Positions 54,551 through 64,000 of a stretch of DNA of 64,000 nucleotides are shown here, piece after piece. A program made the position numbers and the translations under genes. Every line of letters begins with the position of its first letter. Within the stretch, counting starts at the first letter, position 1. This DNA comes from Hyperoplus lanceolatus (taxonomy: Eukaryota; Chordata; Actinopteri; Uranoscopiformes; Ammodytidae): assembly GCA_026929865.2 (NCBI GenBank), contig CM049403.1, positions 5,317,501 to 5,381,500 of the forward strand, given 5' to 3'. A model generated the notes under the pieces. The model saw nothing but the letters and a program-made list of their open reading frames with translations, had not been told where the DNA came from and made no database searches.

Positions 54551-56710
54551 TGTTATGATCCGGCTTGGGCCTCAAGCCCTTGTGTTGTTTTTCCCTTTTA
54601 CCCTTGTCTATGTGCTGGTCTATTGCAGGGTTGGAGTCAGGTGTGCTGGAGTCAATCACCAGCATTCACAGCTGCCATCAATCATCAATCAACTGCTCAT
54701 CATATACCCGGCCCTACCTGCCAGACACGGCCAGATTGTAGATTCTGTTTCCACACAGTCCTCTCTCTAAGATAACCTGTTTGCAGCTCCGCTTTTTGCA
54801 TTTTCCTGGCTAACTCCTGTCTTTTCTGCCACAGCTCTCCCGGCCTGACTCCAGCCCAGGGCCGGCGGTAGCCAGGGGCCAGGGTGGGCCGTGCCCACCC
54901 AAATGTGGGCTGTGCCCACCCAATCACAAATTTTTTTTTTTTTTTTTTAGGTGGAAGTCCAGACCCATTATCGGACGGACCTGTTCATTCGCTGTCCAAG
55001 AAAATGTCAAATAAAATTCTAATTAATTAATACTAAAGGATATACCATTACCATGCATTGCTTCTAATTGTATTATTGGGTGGGCAGGACAGCCTGCCTC
55101 CAAGTTACCCACCCGCTTATAGTGGTCACTTCTCAGCAGAGCCGGCCCGAGGCATAAGCGAAATGAGCGGTTGCTTAGGGTCCCGACTGCCAAGTTTTTT
55201 TTTTAGTTTGTGTGTTTGATATCAGCATCATATTATGTAAATGTAAATTATCATACAATAAAAGGAATACAATGTTTTGGTAGATAGTTATTAGCTTAAT
55301 AATTGAATCAGTTCATCTAGGAGGTAATCCGAGGTTAACTGATCACGTCACGTTCAAGTCCATGGCGTGCACAGTGTGTATTGAGTTTATTTAAAAATAT
55401 TTGAAAATGGGGCTGCCCTCAGTTGCCCATGCACTGTGTATACTGTAATCCATAGCCTATTTCAGCCTCGTCTGTGGAAAAAAAGATAACTGGACAACAG
55501 AGTTATTCTGCTTCGTTCCTCTCACTGCATTTAACTTAATTCATCATATTACAGAAAAATATGTCCCGTAAAAGAAAAAGAGTACCAAGCCCATCCTAGA
55601 GGACCCTGCATAATATTTTATTTCAAATGTATATTTCTATGGAAAATCCATGTGTCTTTCTTCAATAGCTTCTAATTCATCCGACCCAGTGTCCCCAAAT
55701 AATTTGTTCACACAAAATTCCTCAGATTTAGCCTCTTAATCTTCCTCTCAAAGTGCACCAGATTCATGCATTTCACTTTAAAAAGGTAAAAAAAAATCTC
55801 CCGGGGGGGCATACCCCCGGACCCCCCTAGCAGGGTCGTGACCTCGGGTGGCTACTATCTTAACCCAGCTAGAAATCAGAGGCAATAGTGGAAAGTAGTG
55901 TGTATAGCATATCACTTTGGACTACCACCATCCAGGTTGCCCAGTCCCAAAGCTTTCTCTTCAATCAGCTCAGGCTGCCTACAGTTAATTCTGCGATTAA
56001 AAAAATATATACATTATGTTTTATATAATGTATATTATATGTTATTCATAAACATTTTGGAAAAAAAACATGCAAGAATCAAATCTCCCACACAGCAACA
56101 CTCAAAGTTTATTTGCATATTGTGTTCTACACAATTCACAGTAAATGTGCCAAAAAGCAGACGCAGAGATCTTACAAGGGCAAAAAAATTTGGCTCGCGC
56201 GCTCTGCCTAAAAGAAGCAAGTAACTGTGTTTCAACCTCAGTGTCAGATCAGCAGACGTTTGTGTTGCTGCCTATCACAGCCGTTTTCCTGATACTACCT
56301 GATAGCACCACCGTAAAGCTGCTGTAATAAATACTTTTATGATAGAAAGGCTAGCGATATACACACACTCAGGACACTTTGGGTTTAAGGGTTGTGGCAT
56401 CTTCGCTCTCCCTGAAAAGTGTGCCCCCCTAAAATTTCTACAGGCCCACCCAAGTCTGACTTTCTAGAACCGGGCCTGCTCCAGCCACCAGCTCCAGCCC
56501 TCGCCCGCCAGCACTTCCTCCCGGACCCCTCTGCCTGCCTGCTCACACTCAGCTCCCTGGACTTGCCCCGTTGCTCTCTCCCTGGAGCCCCATGACAGCC
56601 AGCCTCCCCCCCGGATCACGGTCCTAACCCCCTGCTGGTTACTTCCAAAATAAATCTTCTTAAAACTGTTACTGTCTCCACGCCTGTGTCCTCCTGATCC
56701 AGCCGTTACA
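54551..56710 (+). mobile_element. Solo LTR (Gypsy-like), split by a hAT element
   Basis: It begins TGTTATGATCCGGC and ends CCAGCCGTTACA, the TG...CA form of an LTR. Flanks are atctg (54,546-54,550) and gtctg (56,711-56,715), a 5-bp duplication with one change. Near the 3' end CCAAAATAAATC gives a polyadenylation signal, then CTCCACGCCTGTGTCCTCC. Removing the hAT insert leaves about 530 bp. No internal retroelement genes are present, so it is a recombination-derived solo LTR. Confidence 0.7.
54857..56478. mobile_element. hAT element, non-autonomous, with perfect 8-bp target duplication
   Basis: Starts CAGGGCCGGCGGTAG and ends, complemented, CAGGCCCGGTTCTAG. CTCCAGCC flanks it exactly (54,849-54,856 and 56,479-56,486). 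It contains a second hAT-like start (CAGAGCCGGCCCGAGGCATA, near 55,137), the block shared with 24 kb and 41 kb (55,610-55,850), and the block shared with 49,985-50,238 (56,180-56,400). No transposase frame is seen. It sits inside the LTR. Confidence 0.8.
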
Positions 56711-56880
56711 GTCTGCGCACAATTCACCACAGGTGGGTATTTATAAAGGGAAGATTGCGTGCAGGTGTGCGCCGCACAGTTTTATAAATCTGATTTTTTT
56801 TTTTGCGCAGCACATTTTTGGCTTTGTGCGGACGCAATGTTTTAGGATGGTTTCTACGCACACCGTTATAAATGAGACCC

Positions 56881-57632
56881 CTGATGAGCAAACTGCAAAC
56901 AACCACTGTTGAAACCTCTGAAAATAGAATAAGACAAATAGCTTCAAAAGACGGGAATAAAATAATTCTGAAGCCTTTCATAACTTGTTTGTTCTAATTT
57001 GTACATTTCTGTAAACCACGGTCATAAACAGCAACTGTTTCATGCCATATAAACCTCCAGATGGTGCAGGCCTGCAAGCACAAAATGACTTCTAGGAGTG
57101 AGTTAACAGCTCATTGTGCTTAAACTGTCAGGGAATATTGTCAACCAAGCAACAGGATGTATTTTGACCTGAGGAGCAGCTGCCTAGACAAAAAAAATAA
57201 AAAAAAAGGGTCAACAGTCAACCTGCTGGTTGGCCCCTGCAGCTCCATTCCTCTGTGCTCTCCTCTGTCCTGGCCTGGTCTTCATTTGACTCATATATTC
57301 ATATGCAGATATTTAATTTAATGAATAGGCATACAAAATTACCATAATAATTCCAAAAGGTTTCATTGGGTCATCATTACCCAAACTTGTATTTTGGTTT
57401 GTGCTAATAATACATCAGAGTTTCACTACAGCAATTATGTTAAAAACCAGAACAAAGAGAAAAAACTTTTTTCGTGATCCATCGGATAGATAAACTAGTT
57501 CATTCCACTCTTTCCAAAAGAGAGTATCAAATGGGTTGAATCTAAATTAGATAGAAAACTGGGATCTAGAGTGCAATACTTGCTTCACTATATAAAGTTG
57601 CACTGCTGCATAAGCCTGTTTCCTATGAATAA
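56881..57632. other. Non-coding stretch between two DNA elements
   Basis: No exon or repeat recognised except an A-rich run near 57,190-57,210. Confidence 0.4.
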
Positions 57633-58310
57633 GGCCCTGTTCTCACGATAAAAACGTGACAGTTTTCCCGTTTTTTTTTTTTTTTTTTTTAAACCCCGTT
57701 CAGACACAATTTATCTGACATCTTCACCCGTACACATGTTCGGTCAATGTAAAATCAATGTAGTAAGCATGCCAGGCCAGCAGTTGGCGGTACAAGGTAG
57801 TAGTAAATAGCATTTCCGGTGCATCCGGTGTCGGCTGTAAGAATTGAATAAAAAGGCGCGCCTGCGCAAGAACGATTCTTTTTCTCAGCTCTGTGAAAAA
57901 CAACAACAAACATGGCAATCGTGCCAGTCTAAGTATGTGGACATTTTGGCGTCCTTTTTGGCGCAGTATCCAGCAACAGCACAGCGAATACAGCTCGGTG
58001 ATCCGCCATTGTTGTTGTTGTTTTCCAACTGGCGCACATGGACCTACAAAGACGGCGAATGCCCATTTATCTCCAAACGCAATGCGCTTGTGTGAGGGTG
58101 GAGCCGTGGCGTCAGCATTACCAGGGGAAATGGTTTCGGTGTTTACAAGAAATCAAAGCCGTTGTGTTTTCCAAAAAATCCTCCCTGGGAGGTGATCTCA
58201 AAAACTTGCGGTTTCATGCCTGCGTTTGCTGTTTTCATGTACATGATATAGTGCAACCGCGGGAATTTTTCCACGTTTGCACCGTTTCGTGTTGCCGTGA
58301 GAACAGGGCC
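57633..58310. mobile_element. PIF/Harbinger-type MITE with TAA target duplication
   Basis: The termini GGCCCTGTTCTCACG are perfect inverted copies, and TAA flanks both (57,630-57,632 and 58,311-58,313). The element is 678 bp and lacks transposase. The 83-100-residue open frames inside have no family signature. Confidence 0.85.
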
Positions 58311-59256
58311 TAAGACTCGTACGCAACTAATTAGCAAGCATTAGTCATTTATGTTCAGCAGAAATAAACGTGACGCACAGTAAGAATGAGAAGGTCAGCG
58401 TAGGGGAAGGGCACATAAGGATTTTATTGATGTACACTGAGAGCCTTTTCCACTGCATGAACAGATCGCATTTGAATTAGTCCTCTTCCTGTGGTCCTCA
58501 TTTTGATTCTGTTTGTGGATTAGTACTTTGACATCATAAATGGCTCATCTATGTATTTGACGTCCTGTCCAGCTGTACGGTTATACACCGATGATCAACG
58601 GGAACATCTCAAACCTTGTTATCAAATCTGCAAATATCAGCAAGAGGAATCTAACATGTGATCAAGTGACTCACCGTCAATGACAGCCCATGCAAAAAGC
58701 ACTAGCTATTATCATTCATGAGGACATAGTGTGCTATGTGCAGAAGAGTATGGCGAAAGGCAATTTCATAATGCCAATCATTAAGGGATGACGCCTACTA
58801 ATGATCTTCTAAGTGGAATTTTTTTATGATTTATGTCGGAGGGTATTTATCTAAATTGACAGGTTTTCAGCATAATTCTGTGGACACAGAAATATGCCTA
58901 TTTAGTTCGCACGGCATAGAATATCTGACATAGAACTTCTATAATTTGAACTAGGATATCATTTAAAGCTCCCATATTATACACTTTTCGGTACTATTAT
59001 ACACCATATTACAGTATCTCACAAAAGTGAGTACACCCCTCACATTTCTTCAAATATTTCATTATATATTTTCATGGGACACCACTGAATAAATGACACT
59101 TTGATACAATGTAAAGTAGCGTGTGTACAGCTTATATAACAGTGTAAATGTACTGTCCCCTCAAAATAACTCGACACACAGCCATTAATGTCTAAACTGC
59201 CGGTTACAAAAGTGAGTACACCCCTGAGTTAAAATGTCCAAATTGGGCCCAAAGTG

Positions 59257-59570
59257 TCAATATTTTGTGTGGCCACCATTATTTTCCAGCACTACCTTAA
59301 CCCTCATGGGCATGGAGTTCACCAGAGCTTCACAGGTTGCCACTGGAATCCTCTTCCCCTCATTCATGACAACATCACAGAGCTGGTGGATACTGGAGAC
59401 CTTGCGCTCCTCCATCTCCTGTTTTAAGAAGCCCCAAAGATGCTCAATAGGGTTTAGGTCTGGGGACATGCTTGGCCAGTCCATAACCTTTACCCTCAGC
59501 TTCTTTAGCAAGCCAATGGTCGTTAGGAGGTGTGTTTGGGGTCGTTATCATGCTGCAATACTGCCCTGCG
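59257..59570 (-). pseudogene. Tc1 transposase C-terminal part
   Basis: The frame gives [20 protein letters not shown] then EHLWGFLKQEMEERKVSS and ends GGHTKY. SPDLNPIEHLWG carries the third acidic residue of the DDE/D catalytic triad and is diagnostic of the family. Upstream the frame is broken near 59,512-59,525. Confidence 0.85.
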
Positions 59571-59751
59571 GCCCAGTTTACGAAGGGAGGGGATCATGTT
59601 CTGCTTCAGTATGGCACAGTACATGTTGGTATTCAATGAACTGTAGATCCCCAGTGCTGGCAGCACTCATGCAGCCCCAGACCATGACACTCCAACCACC
59701 ATGCTTGACTATAGGCAATACACACTTGTCTTTGTACTCCTCACCTGTTTG

Positions 59752-60065
59752 CTACCACACACTCTTAACACCATCTGAACCAAATAAATGTATCTTGGTC
59801 TCATCAGACCACAGGACATGGTTGCAGTCATCCATGTCCGTAGTCTGCTTGTCTTCAGCAAACTGTTTGTGGGGTTTATTTTGCATCATCTTTAGAATAG
59901 GCTTCCTTCTCGGACGACAGCCATGCAGACCAATATGATGCAAAGTGCGGCGTATGGTCTGAGCACTGACAGGTTGACCCCCAACCCCTTCAAGCCCTGC
60001 AGCAATGCTGGCAGTACTCATACGTCAATTTTCCAAAGCCAACCTCTTGGTATGACGCTGAAAAC
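59752..60065 (-). pseudogene. Tc1 transposase N-terminal part
   Basis: The frame reads STASIAAGLEGVGGQPVSAQ, TIRRTLHHIGLHGCRPRRKP and NHVLWSDETKIHLFGSDGVK. This is the second DNA-binding helix-turn-helix and the first catalytic Asp (WSDE). A stop (TGA) at about 60,021 interrupts its upstream continuation. It is disconnected from the C-terminal fragment. Confidence 0.85.
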
Positions 60066-60368
60066 AAGCACTCAACCTTCTTAAACTGGGCTGCAGGGCA
60101 GTATTGCAACATGATAACGACCCCAAACACACCTCCAAGTTGACCAGTGGCTTGCTAAAGAAGCTGAGGGTAAAGGTAATGGACTGGCCAAGCATATGTT
60201 AGAACACATTTAAAAAGTGAATTTAGCATAATATGTGACCTTTAAGTAATTTATATAATGCAAAACCCTGTATATGAAGTAGTGGACAAAATACCAATTT
60301 GGCCAGATGATGGAACTAGATGAAAAGTTATGGGATCACTAAAGTTGTTAAATTAATACAATATTCTA

Positions 60369-61218
60369 GGGGGCGCCTTTAGCTCAGTTGGTAAGGCGTC
60401 CCCCTCCCGGGCCGGGCCCTGCAGCAGACCCGGGTTCGATTCCCGCCGCGTTCGTTCTCTGCATGTCACTCCCCTCTCTGCCCCATTTCACCTCTGTCTC
60501 TCTGCACTGTCAATAAAGCATAAAAATGCCCAAAAAATATCTTAAAAAAAATAAAAAAATAACGTTTTGTTTGGAAAGTTGGGTTCATTGAATGAAGAAA
60601 TAACACCAGGCTATGTCGGTCTGCTGTGTGTGTCCCACCAGCATGGTATTAATTGTCACGACTTCAGCCAGTATTTAGTTTGTTTTCATATGTCTGTTTG
60701 CTTTCCTGGTTTACTTTCTACTCTTTTGTCATTTCAGACCCGGCCACTCCCCCTGCTCTGCACTCCCTGTTGATTACTTTCACCTGGCCTAACCACACTC
60801 ACCTGCTCCCCATCAGCTAATCAGCCCCTCAGTATTTATTCCACCCCATTCCCTTCAGTCATTGCCAGATTGTTAGATGTCCTATCATAGTGTCCTTACC
60901 AAGCTCTCCAGCTTCCGGACATTATCCTGCATATTGATCCTGCCTGCCTGTTTGTGTTTTACTTTGCATTCTGGACTTTGGACTTCCCCCTTGCCTGCTC
61001 CTTCCGGTATTGTTACTGCATCATTTGTCTACCTGGTTTTGGCATCCGATTAAAAGTGTTTCTGATCCTGAACCGTTCATGTGTCTTGCATTTGGGTTCT
61101 GGCCTGCCATTTTGGTACAATCCTGACATTAATATGATAAATTCTACATATTTGGTCCAAAAAATAATAAAGCATAAAAATGCCCAAAAAATATCTTTTA
61201 AAAAATAAATAAATAAAA
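60369..61218 (+). mobile_element. SINE with duplicated tail, interrupted by a solo LTR
   Basis: The head has near-ideal Pol III boxes: TAGCTCAGTTGGTAAGG (60,380-60,396) and GGGTTCGATTCCC (60,432-60,444). The body matches the other two SINE copies. The tail AATAAAGCATAAAAATGCCC occurs at about 60,517 and again at about 61,168. An 18-bp duplication AATTAATACAATATTCTA flanks the whole unit (60,351-60,368, and 61,219-61,236 with one change). It therefore appears to have inserted as one longer unit, later split by the LTR at 60,654. Confidence 0.7.
60654..61128 (+). mobile_element. Solo LTR (Gypsy-like) with perfect 5-bp duplication
   Basis: 475 bp, beginning TGTCACGACTTC and ending ATCCTGACA, with TTAAT directly outside both ends (60,649-60,653 and 61,129-61,133). 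It contains a TATA-like AGTATTTATTCC and an ATTAAA polyadenylation signal. Only the LTR is present. The 68- and 84-residue open frames inside are not genes. Confidence 0.85.
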
Positions 61219-61236
61219 AATTAATACAGTATTCTA

Positions 61237-63658
61237 TCAATCAAATGATGGGGATATTTCAGTCGATGGCAAAGTACTAAGTTGACACTGTCATCCCTTT
61301 AGCCACAATGCTAACACGGCTTACTGTACGATACACTGAAGAGTCAGCCAGAAACAGCATGATCGCCCTACTCATGGATAAGTGTTAATCAACAAGTTCA
61401 TTCATGTTAATTAGCTATCCCACCTATATATTAGCAACGGTAAGAGGGTGGAACAAAGGGACAATTCAAAGCGTTTGTATTCAGCATCAACTTAAAACAC
61501 CTTTCCTTGCCATAAAATACAACACAGACGTACAAATGAGAACTATTCACAATCAGATAAAGTAGCTTTGTACTGACAGAGAAACACTAAGGTATGTGCT
61601 GTAAAAGACTAATACATATATGGTAGTTCAGTTTTTAATTATATCTCTTTGAAAATATATGCCTTTTGGCAATAGAGCAGCATTGCTTGACTTTCTTCAT
61701 TTAACAGTTCTAATTGTGTCATGGGCTATACTTCTGCACCTGTCCACGGTGCCAATTAGCAGCAGTTAGGCTGTAGACTAGTAAATCAGTAAATGGGGAC
61801 AGCTCATTAATTTAAGCAAAATAGATAACATTAATTAGAAATTAATTACTATTTGCGTGTGAGCTGTTTATCGGTGCAGCCATCAGTGAAATAATTTTTG
61901 CTGTGGCCATTTAGTAAATACAGTTTGTACCGCAGTGCAGGATGCTGTGCTCTCAGATACCAATATAATAAGATGTGTATTTTCTGCAGATAGGCAGTTT
62001 TAAATAACCGCAGGAAGACAAGAGAAATAACAAGAGAATGAACTGTCTCAGGGGAGGGGATAATCTGCTCTGTAATGGTGAGGGAGTATTTGGAGACATT
62101 TTTAGACAATCATCCAGCGAGGCGGGAGAGGGTAGCCATAGCCTCCTGTGAGATTTATTTGTCATTAAGGTCGGCGGAAGATGATAAACAGGTCCACGTA
62201 GACATTAGCTAATCTCTATGGAGGATTGCACTGGAGCCTGGCCTATCCTGATGAATGGATGTATTTATGCTGCTGGTCAAGAGCAGGGGGACGCTGTCTC
62301 TTTGTCTGACATGCATGCTGACAGTTATATTTATGGCAAAACAAGACAACATATGACCAATGCTGGACATTTGCCATTTTATAGTAATAAAAAATGTGAA
62401 ATGCCCTTTTGCGGCAACATTAGCCTTTTATTTCTTATTCAAAGAAACTGTTGAAAAAGAACACATAGACCACAAATAGTTTTTTTCAAATGATTAAATA
62501 TTTATGACTGACATGTTGAGGAGTTTGAATTTTACATTAATCCACCATTCATTTTATTTCGCTTTTTTAAACTTTTAAGCGAACTCACCCAGTTTTTACA
62601 AAGGACTCAAATATTGAATGAGTTGATTAGACTACAAATTATGTTAAGCATCAAACTGATCCATTAGTTTGCCCTCTGTTGGCCTGCATGTTACCCTGAG
62701 TGGGTTCTATCTTCCCACCACATCTTCCCCTGCATAGATCCTCAGTCAGGAAGATAATCCATTTATGATTTCCAATAATCCGTCATCCCAATCACAAAAC
62801 AGCTATGAGGCGGGGAAGTGGGTGGTGTTGTCTATATGCGCATTAGCATATAGAATTTATCTGAGTTACAACATGCATGTCACCTTTATTAACCATTCAA
62901 CCTAACTATATGATATAATATTTTATTTGCAGGACATAGGCTACAAGTAGAGGCTGAAGTGAGCTTTATAATGGGTCCAGGTGGAAAAGGACTGAGCTTA
63001 CTTGATAGAGATGGAGCATCAACGCAAAGTGCATTAAACATGATAAAGCTCTCTATAATTTCTTTGATTTGAATGCAAACAATGTGAAATGCACATCTTA
63101 ACTGCACAGGGAACAGTCCGTACACACCTCACTTGATTGTGACTTTCTTTCAGGAACAAAATCAGCTCTGACTAATTGCTGTGTGAACTAAACGTCAAAT
63201 CTGTGAGCTACATCTATCAATCACTGTCATCTGCTGAGCTGAGGCTGACAGCATCTTTTGTAACCTTATTATTCTCTAGGTGATTGTCTCAACACCAGCC
63301 TCAGACATTTCCTCTATGTGAAAAGGTGGCATTTGAAACAGCACATTACTTTTTTTCCTTCGTCTTTCTTCCTGTTATGCCTTGCAGCTTTGAAAGCCTA
63401 TTATACTATTACTGGTGCATGACAGCTTTCGACCGTTTCGTCTTGACATTATGCACAATGGAGAGAAAGAAAAACAAAGACGTTAATTATACGGAGTTTT
63501 TCTCCATCAGAGAGCTACACTTGTACTCATAGATCTGGACCTACATTGAGATTGCTTTTCATACAAGGCAAAGGCAACACAAAGTGTTTTACTGAAGAAA
63601 AAGAAAAAGAACAAAAGCCCCCATTATTATTATTTAAAAAATGAACAAGTTTCAGTTA
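61237..63658. other. Intron 2 or upstream gabrg3 sequence, largely repeat-free
   Basis: No exon recognised. The part 61,660-62,170 has many TAATTA-type motifs (CATTAATTAGAAATTAATTA) and GCCAATTAGCAGCAGTTAG, and is a candidate conserved non-coding region. Confirmation needs a cross-species alignment. Confidence 0.3.
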
Positions 63659-63667
63659 GCATGTCAA

Positions 63668-63894
63668 TAGTCTCGCAAAGCCAGACCAAACTACAGCAAG
63701 TAGTATGGTCTGGAAGCACTCCGTTTAGAGCCGTCTATTCGGGGGGGAAACTGGGCTGGCCTGTTTTTATTTCTTTAAACCAATCACAATCATATACGGC
63801 GGGGCTAACCCCGGGAAGCAGCCAATGGAGGCATAGCGTTGTTTGCCGACGCCAGTGCTTAATAGACGCTGGCGGAAGTGGTCAAGCCAGACTA
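63668..63894. mobile_element. Short MITE with perfect 9-bp target duplication
   Basis: 227 bp, beginning TAGTCTCGC and ending GCCAGACTA (complement TAGTCTGGC). GCATGTCAA flanks both ends (63,659-63,667 and 63,895-63,903). The TAGYCT termini and 9-bp duplication resemble the family at 19,164 and 41,790, but the body is different. Confidence 0.8.
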
Positions 63895-64000
63895 GCATGT
63901 CAATAGCGGTTTCCATTTAAACTAGCACGGTGTCGGGTAGCTCTGCTACCGGTTAATGTTAACTTGATTGCTTACACACTGTTTATGTTACTTCTAACCA

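Larger units (their letters stand above)
53421..56880. mobile_element. PIF/Harbinger-like element, outer shell of a nested stack
   Basis: The left end GGGCTCATTTATAAAGC and the right end (complemented GGGTCTCATTTATAACGG) form imperfect inverted repeats. The trinucleotide CTG flanks both (53,418-53,420 and 56,881-56,883), the 3-bp duplication expected of PIF/Harbinger. Internal GCGCAC-rich motifs near both ends (TGCGGCGCACAAAAACC; GTGTGCGCCGCACAG) support one element. It is interrupted by the LTR at 54,551-56,710; without it the element is about 1.3 kb. Confidence 0.7.
59012..60197 (-). mobile_element. Tc1/mariner relic, rearranged
   Basis: The left end begins next to TA with CAGTATCTCACAAAAGTGAG; the phrase AAAAGTGAGTACACCCCT recurs at about 59,208. 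Transposase is on the minus strand in pieces. The right terminal repeat is missing. Instead, 60,078-60,197 is an inverted copy of about 59,465-59,580, both holding the GCAGTATTGCA and CCAAACACACCTCC transposase segment. The element is dead. Confidence 0.85.
58967..60241. mobile_element. TTAA-flanked MITE split by a Tc1 element
   Basis: Left end AGCTCCCATATTATACACTT and right end, complemented, AGGTCACATATTATGC, with TTAA at both borders (58,963-58,966 and 60,242-60,245). Everything from 59,012 to about 60,197 is inserted Tc1 sequence, so the host MITE is only about 90 bp here. Confidence 0.6.

Noticed and set aside
54700-54927. 75-residue minus-strand open frame in a GC-richer stretch
   Set aside because: It straddles the LTR/hAT junction and is a chance frame.
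57844-58313. 83-100-residue open frames
   Set aside because: They lie wholly inside the TAA-flanked MITE and show no transposase motifs.
59234-59938. 234-residue plus-strand open frame
   Set aside because: It is antisense to the broken Tc1 transposase, whose minus-strand translation carries the family motifs.
60371-60445. tRNA gene
   Set aside because: The A and B boxes are good, but the sequence continues into a SINE body and tail and the cloverleaf is not complete. The same applies at 16,115 and 44,185.

Overview
This is vertebrate nuclear DNA, almost certainly from a teleost fish. The evidence is split exons with GT/AG borders, very long introns, and fish-type repeats: L1/Swimmer-like and L2-like LINEs, tRNA-headed SINEs, Tc1, hAT and PIF/Harbinger-like elements, TTAA-flanked MITEs and solo LTRs. 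There is no bacterial-style gene packing, operon or CRISPR array.

One gene dominates. The minus strand carries exons 3 to 9 of gabrg3, the GABA-A receptor gamma-3 subunit, from 51,498 down to the stop codon at 13,266. The seven exons are 68, 221, 83, 138, 153, 200 and 279 nt, with matching phases and consensus splice sites. They encode most of the ligand-binding domain, the Cys-loop, all four membrane helices and the C terminus. Exons 1 and 2 (signal peptide and extreme N terminus) were not found and should lie right of the window. Introns range from about 0.4 kb to 25.5 kb.

At the left edge, three small plus-strand exons (1-95, 412-569, 858-968) join in frame and end in TGA. They are the 3' end of an unidentified gene that converges on gabrg3.

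Nearly everything else is intronic or intergenic repeat. By region: 0-13 kb holds the end of the unknown gene, simple repeats, MITEs and an L2-like LINE. 13-26 kb holds gabrg3 exons 9 to 4, with a MITE whose end has expanded into 17 copies of a 33-bp unit. 26-51 kb is the giant intron 3, with a 1.1-kb TIR element, a 5'-truncated L1 with target-site duplication, hAT and PIF-like elements and SINEs. 51-64 kb is upstream sequence with two multi-level nested transposon stacks (53.4-56.9 kb and 59.0-61.2 kb).

I found no novel multi-gene biological system. The most interesting material is structural: nested insertions readable from their target-site duplications, the 33-bp array, elements with 6-bp and 9-bp duplications, an inverted repeat pair bracketing gabrg3 exons 4-9, and a LINE tail abutting the exon 9 splice acceptor.
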